DNA from: a virus
Length of the DNA stretch: 24,765 nucleotides
IMG/VR virus record: IMGVR_UViG_3300032242_000195
Span: 1-24,765 of that record
Strand: one strand, 5' to 3'
Part shown: piece after piece, positions 16,401 to 24,250 of the stretch
Layout: every line of letters starts with the position of its first letter
Position numbering within the stretch: position 1 is the stretch's first letter
Position numbers and translations under genes: made by a program
The notes under the pieces: generated by a model
The model's input: only the letters and a program-made list of their open reading frames with translations
What the model was told of the DNA's origin: nothing
Databases searched by the model: none

Positions 16401-17056
16401 TATTCTATCCAAGCGGTATTACAAGTGACCTATCAGGTTCTAGTGCAGTTGTTCCGGCAAGTCACATGATATTACGTACATTCCTAACAAATGATACGAT
16501 TGCTTATCCTTGGTTAGCAGCAGCAGGTGTTCGTAGAGGTAATATTACAAATACCACAAACATTGGTTACTTAAATGGAACTACTGGTGAATTCCAAGCA
16601 GTTAAGAATCGTAATAGTGTACGTGATGTACTATATGAAAATCAAATCAATCCATTGGCATACTTCACTGGTGTAGGTTTATTGAACTATGGTAATAAAA
16701 CATCATATGCAAGTAATAGTGCATTAGACAGAATCAACGTTGCACGATTAATATGTTATATACGTTATCAATTACAAATTGCGGCTCGTCCATTCGTATT
16801 CGAACCGAATGACGCATTGACACGTAGTCAATTAACTGCTGTTGTTCAATCATTGTTCATTGACTTGGTTGCTAAACGTGGTCTATATGATTATCTAGTA
16901 ATATGTGATGAAAGTAATAACACACCAGCACGTATTGATAGAAACGAACTTTGGGTAGATGTTGCAATTGAGCCAGTAAAAGCGGCTGAATTCATTTATA
17001 TCCCAGTACGTATCGCTAATACCGGTGCAAATCTAGCCAAATTAATCAATGGTTAA
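13445..17056 (+). CDS. 18: Tail sheath protein, T4 gp18-like, with very large insertion
   Basis: A 1203-residue tail sheath protein. The N-terminal about 115 residues (MALNSPGVQVSIIDQSQYLP ... LLILATA, then NEYGLLAAYSLLGVTNSCYVLRADID) and residues about 880-1203 are the conserved sheath parts. The latter includes AAPNYPELQPDMITW, VVPASHMILRTFLTND, YPWLAAAGVRRG, NPLAYFTGVGLLNYG and the C-terminal strand ending VDVAIEPVKAAEFIYIPVRI. Sheath subunits stack as hexamers around the tube and contract to drive it through the envelope. T4 gp18 has 659 residues; the extra length is an insertion of about 700 residues (about 120-820), probably surface domains. Several PxxGxxWL segments (about 130-140, 345-353, 745-752) repeat there. 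AAAGGA precedes the ATG. Tail tube follows 30 bases downstream. Confidence 0.9.
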   Translation: MALNSPGVQVSIIDQSQYLPSASNSIPLLILATATNKASVTSAGTIASGTLASNANKLYQLTSQRDLVTLFGSPFFYKTTDGTPIHGYELNEYGLLAAYSLLGVTNSCYVLRADIDLSALVGSLTRPDGPPPDGTYWLDTTNTNWGIFEFNLETGKFDPITPYVLTSASTLSGYFPKQTIGNPGDYAVIPTAPTLGSLSSNTFFYKTNATNTWVAIGTKEWKMAYPTVVGTNTPVSLTTGERMSISIPSQNINVEVAVPGSGSLTNFATVINNLHIGDLNAVVDHNVLTIYYGEYGSGKYINIGGHPGETLLADLGITPGDYYSPEVSYGTSAQMPLWTASQLGPRPSGSVWIKTSLTGSGMNIAMNKYSLAKGQFVSNVVNIFPTEISALYNLDDTGGKAIPQGTLIATVNPTYTFNSNTISVPEAGMQFYYRHATGPTVVTGINNSPNLSSHVGKSIRVAVTLPGSSGLSNTYTVPILDPGAGTDPNKWIQIFVNTWASFQIPYTKAEITVDGALQLTHTLGGDIYITSIDNTGHYSGVITALGLSTTNTPGTRRSLLDTFINSSLSQYSTTGQGAGASYTIANRLGHYNIDSAAGGTGYAVGDQISIKGDRLGGSSPANDITMVVQATGPNGALVRATILTGIAKPIYYVALSNWYELDYIANEGAPATLPIPQREWYYSTATEVDIMVNKNNQWVAYRNTNYDNSGHPRGVLLSGTGATNSTGVIISATEPTTQDNGNALQYGDLWLNSADLENYPNISRWEEVNTVDQWVSIDITDQVSSQGILFADARWASNGMVDPVSDPIPTITSLVASNYVDLDCPNPHSYPQGMLLFNTRRSGFNVKRFEPNWFSRANYPDAGSLPEQPYTWVSSSGHKEDGSAYMGRKAQRNMVVQALKAAINTNMQIREEDTFINLIAAPNYPELQPDMITWNNDRNQTAFIIGDTPLRLEDQATSLTNWATNQMNATETNEEGWVTRDTYMGVFYPSGITSDLSGSSAVVPASHMILRTFLTNDTIAYPWLAAAGVRRGNITNTTNIGYLNGTTGEFQAVKNRNSVRDVLYENQINPLAYFTGVGLLNYGNKTSYASNSALDRINVARLICYIRYQLQIAARPFVFEPNDALTRSQLTAVVQSLFIDLVAKRGLYDYLVICDESNNTPARIDRNELWVDVAIEPVKAAEFIYIPVRIANTGANLAKLING

Positions 17057-17059
17057 TAA

Positions 17060-17067
17060 GATAAATA
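17060..17067 (+). promoter_or_regulatory. T4-type late promoter GATAAATA for tail tube
   Basis: GATAAATA lies between the sheath stop and the tail-tube start (17087). AAGGAG follows just before the ATG, which gives a short leader and a strong ribosome site. No hairpin that would hide the start was found here, unlike upstream of gp13. Confidence 0.7.
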
Positions 17068-17086
17068 ATATTAAGGAGATATAAAA

Positions 17087-17722
17087 ATGGCAATAGCCTC
17101 AAATTCACTGTTTAACATGACAGTAGGGTCAGATAATACCCCTAGCTCTCAGGGCTTGTTAATGCCTAAGTTACAGTATCGCTTTAGAGCATTATTTATT
17201 AACTTTGGCGTTGGTGGTTCAACACAAGAATTGACTAAACAAGTTATGGATATTCAACGTCCTCAAATTCAATTTGAAGAAATACCAATCGACATATATA
17301 ACTCAAAAATATATATTACAGGTAAGCCAAGTTGGCAAGAGACACAAATTAATTTGCGTGACGATGCAGGTGGTAATGTAAGTAAATTAGTTGGTCAACA
17401 AATTCAGAAACAATTTGACTTTGTTGAGCAAGCATCAGCTGCAACTGGTCAAGATTATAAGTTCCAAATCACTTATGAAGTGCTTGACGGTGGTAATGGT
17501 GTATTGGTTCCTAACACATTAGAGACTTGGGAATTATATGGTTGCTTTATTAAGACTGCTAACTATAACAATATGGATTATAAGTCAAATGAACCTGCAA
17601 CTATTCAATTAGCAATTCGCTTTGATAACGCAGTTCAATCACCGCTAGCAAGTGGTATAGGTACTAAGGTCGGCAGAGCATTAGGTGGTACTGCTGTAAC
17701 TGGTATCGGTTCTTCAAGGTAA
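17087..17722 (+). CDS. 19: Tail tube protein, T4 gp19-like
   Basis: A 211-residue tail tube subunit, close to the usual length for gp19 (T4: 163) with a small extension. PKLQYRFRALFINFG (about 27-41), the TKQVMDIQRPQIQFEEIPIDIYNSKIYITGKPSWQETQINLRDD core (about 50-93), and ETWELYGCFIKTANYNNMDYKSNEP (about 144-168) are the hallmark parts of the T4-type tube fold. Six copies form each ring of the inner tube through which DNA passes. It has its own late-promoter box, AAGGAG, and lies between the sheath and a related tube-fold protein. Confidence 0.9.
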   Translation: MAIASNSLFNMTVGSDNTPSSQGLLMPKLQYRFRALFINFGVGGSTQELTKQVMDIQRPQIQFEEIPIDIYNSKIYITGKPSWQETQINLRDDAGGNVSKLVGQQIQKQFDFVEQASAATGQDYKFQITYEVLDGGNGVLVPNTLETWELYGCFIKTANYNNMDYKSNEPATIQLAIRFDNAVQSPLASGIGTKVGRALGGTAVTGIGSSR

Positions 17723-17725
17723 TAA

Positions 17726-19003
17726 ATGGCCGGCTTCTTTCAGCCTTTTCTTAATGGCGGAGCCGGCGGTATAGTCGGTTCACTGACATCAGGTTTGGCT
17801 AATGGTGCAAAAGGTCTAGCAGGCGATGCACTAAAAGGTTTCTTAACTAACGATTACTTGCGTGATTATACTCATGCAAGTAAAACCTTTGTATCTAATG
17901 CATATGGTTACGCCCCTAAGTATAAATTCTTATTTCATGTATATTTTGAAACCAATGATACTAATATAACTGCACTACAAGAGCCAACTATGCCCAGTGA
18001 TAGAAATTATGGCTTGGCAGTAAAATCAGTACAGTTGCCTAAATATAGTTTTGATATGCATCAAATGAATCAGTATAATCGTAAAAGAATTATACAAACT
18101 AAAATAAGATACGACCCCATTCAAATTCAATTCCACGATGACAACAGTAACTTGATTAATAAATTATGGTATGCATATTATACATATTACTATAAAGATG
18201 CATTACAGTCTGACCCAGTAGGTGCAACATCAACTAAAAAGAATAACGATTTACGTAAAACCAAAGATATAAACACTAGAACAATATATGATCCGAACAT
18301 TAGTGAAAATGATGATTGGGGTTATATAGGCGAACCAGACTCATCAAGCAATACTTTTGTTAAAGAACCATTCTTTAGGTCTATTAACATATATGGATTT
18401 AATCAACATAATTTTATATTATATAGATTGATTAATCCATTGATTAGTAATTTTTCACACGATACATACGAATATAGTCAGGCTAATGGCATCATGGAAA
18501 ATTCAATGACAGTTGAGTATGAAACTGTTAAGTACTATACTGGTGCAATAGACGGTAAAAATCCAAGTCAAATGGTACCTAAGTTTGGTGAAGATGACCA
18601 CTATGATAAGAGAGTGAGTCCATTGGCTGCTCCTGGAAGTAACTCTAGCATATTAGGTCAAGGTGGATTGATTGATAGTGCAGGTGGCATTATGGAAGAT
18701 ATTCAAAGTGGAAACTTCTTAGGTGCAGCCAGGGGTATTGCTAACACTGCTAAGACATTTAAGAATCCTCAAACATTAATTAATTCAGCCAAAGCAGAAG
18801 TAATAGGTGCTAGTGTAGGATGGTTGGCAGGTACACCTAACAGAAACAACTTATTCAACTTCCCATCACAAACTGACGCAGTTACTGCTGTTAATAGTAC
18901 TATAGGTAGTGCAAGTCAATCTGTTAGTGATTATGTTAAAAATGTAAGATTAAGCAATAACGGATTAACAACTAAACCTGGTATTGACTTAGGTCAAAAA
19001 TAA
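17726..19003 (+). CDS. Tail-tube-fold protein, probable gp54/gp48-like baseplate tube initiator
   Basis: A 425-residue protein starting 3 bases after the tail-tube stop. A Gly/Ala-rich N-terminal helix (about 10-50) precedes a domain (about 55-280) with the tube pattern: YAPKYKFLFHVYFE, then VKSVQLPKYSFDMHQMNQYN, KTKIRYDPIQIQFHDD-type strand, and late NSMTVEYETVKYYTG. The SVxxPxxxxxxxxxNxYNxxR...DPxxIxFxxD order resembles T4 gp54 (SVKMPENRLSYETDWNYNSP, LDPLVISFRMD), which caps the baseplate and starts tube growth. gp48 is a related alternative, and a divergent second tail tube is a third. The C-terminal 150 residues are low-complexity and Ala/Gly-rich. Role is assigned by fold pattern and position, not by strong sequence identity. 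Confidence 0.6.
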   Translation: MAGFFQPFLNGGAGGIVGSLTSGLANGAKGLAGDALKGFLTNDYLRDYTHASKTFVSNAYGYAPKYKFLFHVYFETNDTNITALQEPTMPSDRNYGLAVKSVQLPKYSFDMHQMNQYNRKRIIQTKIRYDPIQIQFHDDNSNLINKLWYAYYTYYYKDALQSDPVGATSTKKNNDLRKTKDINTRTIYDPNISENDDWGYIGEPDSSSNTFVKEPFFRSINIYGFNQHNFILYRLINPLISNFSHDTYEYSQANGIMENSMTVEYETVKYYTGAIDGKNPSQMVPKFGEDDHYDKRVSPLAAPGSNSSILGQGGLIDSAGGIMEDIQSGNFLGAARGIANTAKTFKNPQTLINSAKAEVIGASVGWLAGTPNRNNLFNFPSQTDAVTAVNSTIGSASQSVSDYVKNVRLSNNGLTTKPGIDLGQK

Positions 19004-19006
19004 TAT

Positions 19007-19366
19007 ATGAATACTGTAGACGCACCAAGTTCATCGTTAGATACATCTGTAAAACTATTTGATAGTTTTTATAACTATGATATGGTTGTAGATGCTACGC
19101 AATATGAAATCGTTCGTTCATATTTCAAATCAATTAACAATAGTGATACTATTGCCGCAAATTTTGCAACTATGATTTTTAGAATTGCAAACATTACCGG
19201 GGAGAATGCACTTAATTTATTGAATTTTATTCAAGGTAAATCAAAACTAGAGGCAAATGCTATTATGATTTATTATTTGAATAACATAAAAAGTAAAACT
19301 GCATTGTATGGTATTAGTGTTACACCACATGCCAACGACAACGTACAACGTAATATTGTAGTATAA
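19007..19366 (+). CDS. Conserved small T4-like phage protein, probably structural
   Basis: A 119-residue protein of a type I recall from T4-like aquatic phages, where it is annotated only as hypothetical or structural. Pattern: YDMVVDATQYEIVRSYFKSI (about 24-43), SDTIAANFATMIFRIANIT (about 46-64), then AIMIYYLNNIKSKTALYGIS and a final NVQRNIVV. It is helical and lacks enzymatic motifs. It starts 3 bases after the previous stop, and its TAA overlaps the gp4 ATG (TAATG), so it is translated with the neighbouring tail/head genes. A baseplate or neck accessory role is plausible but not shown. Confidence 0.65.
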   Translation: MNTVDAPSSSLDTSVKLFDSFYNYDMVVDATQYEIVRSYFKSINNSDTIAANFATMIFRIANITGENALNLLNFIQGKSKLEANAIMIYYLNNIKSKTALYGISVTPHANDNVQRNIVV

Positions 19367-19800
19367 TGGCTAATTACGCACAGGGTATTTTTGTCCCTAC
19401 TAATCCAAAAAAATATATAGGAAAGCATGATCCTAAATATCGTTCAGGTTGGGAATTTACCTTCATGCAATTCTGTGATAGAAATAAAAACATTATTCAA
19501 TGGTCAAGTGAATCAATTGTTATTCCTTATATACATCCATTGACAGGCAAAAGAACTAATTATATACCTGACTTCTTAGTAGTATATGAAAATAAACATG
19601 GTCAACAAAAAGCAGAAATTGTTGAAATCAAACCTAAAAAACAAAGTCTTATTGAAAGCAGAATGACTGCTCAGAATAGAGCAGTTGTAGCAGTTAATCA
19701 TGCTAAATGGGCAAGTGCTATGGCATTCTGTAGACAAAACGGTCTTACTTTCCGTGTCATTACTGAAGATGACCTTTTCTATCAGGGTAAGAAAAAGTAA
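19366..19800 (+). CDS. 4: Head completion nuclease, T4 gp4-like
   Basis: A 144-residue protein matching T4 gp4 in length and in nearly every motif: FVPTNPKKYIGKHD at 9-22, YRSGWEF at 25-31, WSSESIVIPYIHP at 46-58, NYIPDFLV at 65-72 and EIVEIKPKK at 84-92. E30, D69 and the E87-x-K89 pair form the TnsA-like PD-(D/E)xK nuclease site. In T4, gp4 acts after DNA packaging, with gp50 and gp65-type proteins, to finish the head before the tail joins; loss leaves defective heads. The catalytic residues are intact here. The start overlaps the previous stop. Confidence 0.9.
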   Translation: MANYAQGIFVPTNPKKYIGKHDPKYRSGWEFTFMQFCDRNKNIIQWSSESIVIPYIHPLTGKRTNYIPDFLVVYENKHGQQKAEIVEIKPKKQSLIESRMTAQNRAVVAVNHAKWASAMAFCRQNGLTFRVITEDDLFYQGKKK

Positions 19801-19806
19801 TAAATA
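19799..19806 (+). promoter_or_regulatory. T4-type late promoter AATAAATA for small terminase
   Basis: AATAAATA overlaps the gp4 stop codon and sits at the left edge of the start-codon hairpin described next. Expected transcription start is near 19812. Confidence 0.6.
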
Positions 19807-19830
19807 CTACTATTATAGGATAGTAGTATG
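19804..19830 (+). promoter_or_regulatory. Hairpin burying the small-terminase start
   Basis: ATACTACTAT (19804-19813) and ATAGTAGTAT (19820-19829) form a perfect 10-bp stem with loop TATAGG. AGGA (19817-19820) is mostly in the loop, and the first two bases of the ATG (19828-19830) are in the right arm. Read-through mRNA from gp4 can fold; mRNA from AATAAATA (starting about 19812) loses almost all of the left arm and should stay open. The same layout occurs at gp13. Confidence 0.65.
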
Positions 19831-20313
19831 ACAAAAAAACTTGAAGAATTATTTGAACTTCCGCAACCAGATGATAGCCTCAATGAGGAAATTATTGAAA
19901 ATGCAGAAATGGAAATAATATCACAAGAAGCATATTCAACACTTGAAAAGATAGAAAACGCATTACCTCAAATCAGAGGTCTTGAGGCAAGTGATACTGA
20001 AATGGATGAACTTGCGACACTAGCAAAAGATAGTTATAAAGACTTAATGGATCTAGGTATGCAAGTTGATAGTCGTTTTGCTAGTGAGATATTCAATAGT
20101 GCAGGTACAATGCTAGGTCATGCTATAACTGCTAAAACTGCTAAAATTAACAAGAAACTTAAAATGCTAGACCTACAGTTAAAGAAAGCTGCCTTGGATC
20201 ATAAAATTAATGAAAAAGTAAAAGAAATTGATGCCATCCCTGCAGGGGAAGGTACTTTATTGGATCGCAATGAATTACTTAAGAGTATTTTGGAAAGCAA
20301 AAAAACGCAATAA
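19828..20313 (+). CDS. 16: Probable small terminase subunit, T4 gp16-like
   Basis: A 161-residue, almost entirely helical acidic protein. Residues about 42-63 (IENALPQIRGLEASDTEMDELA) and 83-105 (RFASEIFNSAGTMLGHAITAKTA), with KLKMLDLQLKKAALDHK after them, are the pattern I associate with T4-like small terminases of aquatic phages. These bind phage DNA, form rings and stimulate the large terminase (gp17) nuclease/packaging motor. T4 gp16 has 164 residues, the same size. gp17 is not in the window, which is unusual because the two are adjacent in T4, so the call is not certain. The start is controlled by the hairpin/late-promoter element just upstream. Confidence 0.6.
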   Translation: MTKKLEELFELPQPDDSLNEEIIENAEMEIISQEAYSTLEKIENALPQIRGLEASDTEMDELATLAKDSYKDLMDLGMQVDSRFASEIFNSAGTMLGHAITAKTAKINKKLKMLDLQLKKAALDHKINEKVKEIDAIPAGEGTLLDRNELLKSILESKKTQ

Positions 20314-20314
20314 A

Positions 20315-20322
20315 GATAAATA
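20315..20322 (+). promoter_or_regulatory. T4-type late promoter GATAAATA
   Basis: GATAAATA lies directly after the stop codon of the small terminase and 17 bases before the start codon at 20340. AGGA follows before the ATG. It would drive the block 20340-24250. Confidence 0.65.
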
Positions 20323-20339
20323 TTATATAGGAATAAAAT

Positions 20340-20951
20340 ATGAAAAGCCTTCGTCACTATCTAATGGAATCAGCAAGAACATACAAGTATACCATCAAAA
20401 TCGCCGGTGATTTAGATAAAAACTTTTTAGATATGTTCATGCATAATCTTTCAAAATTTGACCCAGTCAAAATTGAAGATCCAAAAACCACCCCAATTCA
20501 AAAAGACCCATATGGATTCCCTGAGTTACAAAATGAATCTGTTACAATCATCAAAGCAGAATTCAAATACCCAGCAAATGAACCAATGATTCAACAAGTT
20601 GCACAACAACTAGGATGCAACATTAATAAAGTTAGAGTTACAACTACAGACTACAACGATAGTATCAATGCAGAAAGTGAAAAGTTAGGTAACGAAATGA
20701 AGGCAGAACCATTATTGTTACAACCAGAAATGGAAGACAATGGTAAACAAGCTAGTAAAGATTACGCCAATCAATATTTAGATAAAGTAGTTCCAAAGAG
20801 ACCTAGTATTGATTATATGTTTGATGCTCCTAAGACACCTACAAGTCCTAACAACAGTAAAGAAGGCATCAACACACAAAGCCCAATGTCTAAGATGACT
20901 CCTATTCAGAAGCCATTGACAGGCAATGCCAGAATTAACAAAGGTAAATAA
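20340..20951 (+). CDS. Conserved virion/head protein with capsid-targeting-like N-terminus
   Basis: A 203-residue protein. The first ten residues, MKSLRHYLME, followed by S, match the T4 capsid-targeting peptide in length and form (MKTYQEFIAE then A), with L-M-E|S fitting the prohead protease consensus (L/I-x-E before A/G/S). The rest is of a type I recall from T4-like cyanophages: YKYTIKIAGDLDKNFLDMFMHNLSKFD (about 16-42) and KTTPIQKDPYGFPELQNESVTIIKAEFKYP (about 49-78), apparently an alpha/beta domain. The C-terminal 70 residues are Pro/Lys/Ser-rich. I infer packaging into the head and cleavage after residue 10. The biochemical function is unknown. Confidence 0.65.
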   Translation: MKSLRHYLMESARTYKYTIKIAGDLDKNFLDMFMHNLSKFDPVKIEDPKTTPIQKDPYGFPELQNESVTIIKAEFKYPANEPMIQQVAQQLGCNINKVRVTTTDYNDSINAESEKLGNEMKAEPLLLQPEMEDNGKQASKDYANQYLDKVVPKRPSIDYMFDAPKTPTSPNNSKEGINTQSPMSKMTPIQKPLTGNARINKGK

Positions 20952-20953
20952 TT

Positions 20954-21163
20954 ATGGATTTTTCTACTAGTCAACTGACATGGATATTAATTGGTGCATG
21001 TAGTATAGGCGGTACAGGCTATATGACAATGGATACCGCTCTACAAAAATTAGACGTTAAGATGGAAGTTACTAGCGTTAATGTACAAAACAATAACGAA
21101 AAACTAGAAGAATTAAAAAAACAACTTGTCCGTATCGAAGACAAATTGGATAAGAGAAAATAA
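20954..21163 (+). CDS. Small membrane-anchored coiled-coil protein
   Basis: A 69-residue protein with an N-terminal hydrophobic segment (about residues 8-26, LTWILIGACSIGGTGYMTM) and a charged heptad-rich helix after residue 40 (NNEKLEELKKQLVRIEDKL), likely a coiled coil. This is a single-pass membrane protein shape. It is packed 2 bases after the previous gene and 12 before the next. Function is unknown; it could be a virion or lysis accessory protein, but no spanin lipobox or holin pattern was seen. Confidence 0.6.
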   Translation: MDFSTSQLTWILIGACSIGGTGYMTMDTALQKLDVKMEVTSVNVQNNNEKLEELKKQLVRIEDKLDKRK

Positions 21164-21175
21164 GGATAAGACATA

Positions 21176-24100
21176 ATGGATTTCAAAAGCCTAATACAAT
21201 CACTAGACACTATCAATGAAGATAGTAGAGTTCATAAAGGTACATATGGTACTAGTCATGGCAAAGAAGATGTACGTGACCAATATGGTCATCGTGTCGG
21301 CAAAGTAAACAAAGGTGCAGAAACGAAAAAAGATGAGCCTAAAAAAGGACGCGGTCGTCCTAAGAAAGGTGCTGGTACATCCGGTGAACATAAAACTTAT
21401 GATACATCAACATTAGGTTCAGTATTTGGTGGTGGTAAAAAGCCAAGTAAAGAAGTAGGTAAGAAGTCTGTTAAACATAGTTTAAAAGACTGGATTGAAG
21501 ATGTAGCACAGAGTAAAGAAACACTAAGTGAAGATGCTAGTTTAGGTGTTAAGCCATTGCCAGGCGCAAGTGAAATTACAATGAACAATCAACCAACTGG
21601 TATTACTGCTAAAGATCCACAGTCAGCAACGAAAATAAAAGACTTAATGGCTACTGGAAGCATATCAATGCCTGGTACAGGTGATGAGGGAGTCAATAAT
21701 TCATTAGGTGAAGATGGTTTTGATAGTGAACATACCGGACATGATCCTGCAGAATATGGTATGGAAGGTGATTTTGTTAAAAATCAATTACATACAATTG
21801 CACGTTCAACTAGAGAATTAGAAGAAAAAATTCGTGGTCAAGAAGATTTACCTGAATGGGTAGAGATGAAGATTAGTCAAGTACAAGGTATGTTGGCAAG
21901 TGTAGCCGACTATGTGGCTAGCGAACATGAGCGTGATGTAGAACGTGATACAGGTGAAGAAGGTATTGTTAGTGAAAAAGCAAAGAGCAAAGCACAACAA
22001 CGTTTCTTTGGTATGGTTCATGCAATGCAGAAAGGAAAGAAAGTTACTGGCGCAAGTAATGAATTAAAAGGTGTCGCAAAAGATATAGGCAAGAAAGATG
22101 CTAAAGACTTTGCAAAGACTAAACACAAAGGTCTACCTGACCATGTTAGTGAAGGCGGGATACTAAATAGACCAGCTAATACTATGCAAGGAGCAGTAAC
22201 AAGAACTGATCCCAATCGTGTACAAGTAGCACCTAATGTTCAACAATCTGTAGTAGACTACAATAAAAAAGTTGCAGATATAGACGCAAGAAACAATACT
22301 TATCGCCAAGAAACAAACCCAACTGCCAGCAATATTGGTAAATCAGTTGGTAGTTTTGTAGGTAGTGCAGTGGCTGCACCTCAAGCGGCTTGGTCTGCTG
22401 CAAAGCAAGCATATCAGATGGCTACTGACCCATTAGATAAACCAGAAATGCCTGTAGATGTTATTCCAAATCCTAGACAAGGAACTACTACTCCAAAGGA
22501 ATCTAAATCAATTAAACAGCAAGGTGTTGAGGAATCAGGATTACAAGCATACTTAGGTAATAAGAAGTATGGTAAAGATGGTATGGATGCATTACGTGAC
22601 GCCGGGCAAAGACATGCTAGTGAAAAAACAAAACAAAACATTCGTGCTAAGTATAGTAAAAAAGAAGAACCAATGGACGAAGGCCGTGACGAAGGCAAGC
22701 CAGGTAAGAACTTTGATAAGATTGCAAAAGATGCAGGTAAGCGTTATGGTTCAAAGGCTGCCGGTGAGCGTGTAGCAGGTGCAGTTCGTGCTAAGTTGGC
22801 TAAACAAGGCAAACTAGAAGAAAGTACAAATATGAAAAAATTAACAGAAGGTGCAATGAAAGACCTACTAATTAACTTCAACCAAGAAGTACATTCACAT
22901 ATGGGTGATGGCAGTGTGTTTGATTTGAAGAAAGCACATAATGTTCAACAGGCAGAAGAAATTCTAAAAGCATTAGTTAAGCACGGTGATGAATATGAAG
23001 GTTTGAGTATTACTAATCAAAATGAATTAGTAAGTCAAGCAATGAAGTATCTTGCACATGAAAAAGAATTACCATTTAATGCATTAGCAGGTGTTGATAA
23101 ACAAAGATTTGCAACAAAATCTACTGCTGATTTGAGTAAGTTTAGACAACACCCTGCAACTCCTAGTAGTTTATTCAACAGACCAGGGACTTCAATGGCA
23201 GAACCAAGAACTGCTATTGCACCAACGATTAAAGAAAGTAACGATATGAAAGATAAACAATTTGAAAGCTGGGAGCAAGAACTCAACAGTTTATTAAACG
23301 AAGGCATTACAGTATCACATAGTACTGGTCAACAAGGATCTCCTGATTCATTGAGTATTAATGCAACTGAGCATGATGCAAGTGAATTAATGAGTATCTT
23401 ACGTAACTCAGGCATGGAAATGTTTGGTGGTAGTAAAGAACAAAGTGGTGGTTATGGTGCACCTGAGCATGGCGGTGAAGAAGAATTCCATCAAGGCGTT
23501 GAAATTGCACCAAGTCCAGAAGTAGTTGGTGATGGTGATGACATGCTTGCATTGATTAAGAAAATGTCTGGAATTGGTACAGATGCAGGAACACCTGGCT
23601 CAGTTGAAGTTGACTATGAAAATGAAGAAGGATCTGATGAAGACCACGGTGAAGAATGTGATGATTGCGGACATAGTCCATGTTCATGTGATGACGAAGG
23701 TGAAGAAGAACTTTCAGAATTAACAGCAGAACATCCTGGTGGCGAGACTCCATTACCAGAAGGTGATATGGATGAGGGCAATGAATTTAGCGGTGAATTA
23801 GCCAAGGCTAAAGCACAACACAAGGATCATTTTAATGTTGATGGAAAAGAATATCCAGTTAAAGAAGGTGACATGGAAGAAGGTAATGCATTCACTGGTC
23901 AACTAGCCAAAACTGAAAAGGGCGGAGAATTCAAGATGGGTGATAAGTCATACAAAGACACAAGTTCTATTGAAGAAGGTGCTGAAGACTGCATGGAATG
24001 CGGTTACCCAATGGAATCTTGTGAGTGCGAACACGTTGAAGAAGGCTATGCAAATGATGCAGGTGGAGATGCAATGGGTGAAGCAGAGTTATTACACTTA

Positions 24101-24250
24101 AGAGAATTATTAGGTCGCGGTAATGACTTACATCGTCAAAAGCATACCCAAGCAACAGGTAACATACAAAAAGTTACAATGGAAACTAAGTTGTTGAAAG
24201 ATACAACAGAATTGTTAACTGACTGGAAAAAATTAAGCGGTATAAAATAA
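21176..24250 (+). CDS. Large modular head-internal or scaffold-like protein
   Basis: A 1024-residue, very hydrophilic protein built from modules. Its start (MDFKSLIQSLDTINEDSR) resembles capsid-targeting peptides. GRGRPKKG at 58-65 is an AT-hook DNA-binding motif. Residues about 187-255 form a helical module (FVKNQLHTIARSTRELEEKI, then LPEWVEMKISQVQGM). Residues 267-290 contain KSKAQQRFFGMVHAMQKGK (DUF3008-like). Two helical KxAKDAGKRYGSKAAGERV-type units lie near 460-545. A tandem EGDM(D/E)EGNxFxGxLAK repeat lies at about 862-930. Two Cys clusters, C828-x2-C-x4-C-x-C and C939-x2-C-x6-C-x-C, may bind zinc. Several V/L/I-x-E sites before S/G (326, 453, 549, 558, 687, 709) look like prohead protease sites. 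Probably a DNA-binding internal head or core protein cut during maturation. Confidence 0.55.
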   Translation: MDFKSLIQSLDTINEDSRVHKGTYGTSHGKEDVRDQYGHRVGKVNKGAETKKDEPKKGRGRPKKGAGTSGEHKTYDTSTLGSVFGGGKKPSKEVGKKSVKHSLKDWIEDVAQSKETLSEDASLGVKPLPGASEITMNNQPTGITAKDPQSATKIKDLMATGSISMPGTGDEGVNNSLGEDGFDSEHTGHDPAEYGMEGDFVKNQLHTIARSTRELEEKIRGQEDLPEWVEMKISQVQGMLASVADYVASEHERDVERDTGEEGIVSEKAKSKAQQRFFGMVHAMQKGKKVTGASNELKGVAKDIGKKDAKDFAKTKHKGLPDHVSEGGILNRPANTMQGAVTRTDPNRVQVAPNVQQSVVDYNKKVADIDARNNTYRQETNPTASNIGKSVGSFVGSAVAAPQAAWSAAKQAYQMATDPLDKPEMPVDVIPNPRQGTTTPKESKSIKQQGVEESGLQAYLGNKKYGKDGMDALRDAGQRHASEKTKQNIRAKYSKKEEPMDEGRDEGKPGKNFDKIAKDAGKRYGSKAAGERVAGAVRAKLAKQGKLEESTNMKKLTEGAMKDLLINFNQEVHSHMGDGSVFDLKKAHNVQQAEEILKALVKHGDEYEGLSITNQNELVSQAMKYLAHEKELPFNALAGVDKQRFATKSTADLSKFRQHPATPSSLFNRPGTSMAEPRTAIAPTIKESNDMKDKQFESWEQELNSLLNEGITVSHSTGQQGSPDSLSINATEHDASELMSILRNSGMEMFGGSKEQSGGYGAPEHGGEEEFHQGVEIAPSPEVVGDGDDMLALIKKMSGIGTDAGTPGSVEVDYENEEGSDEDHGEECDDCGHSPCSCDDEGEEELSELTAEHPGGETPLPEGDMDEGNEFSGELAKAKAQHKDHFNVDGKEYPVKEGDMEEGNAFTGQLAKTEKGGEFKMGDKSYKDTSSIEEGAEDCMECGYPMESCECEHVEEGYANDAGGDAMGEAELLHLRELLGRGNDLHRQKHTQATGNIQKVTMETKLLKDTTELLTDWKKLSGIK

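Noticed and set aside
22018-24155. Several minus-strand open frames within the 1024-residue gene
   Set aside because: They are antisense shadows, with His/Ser/Leu-rich products from the repetitive sense codons and no start signals.
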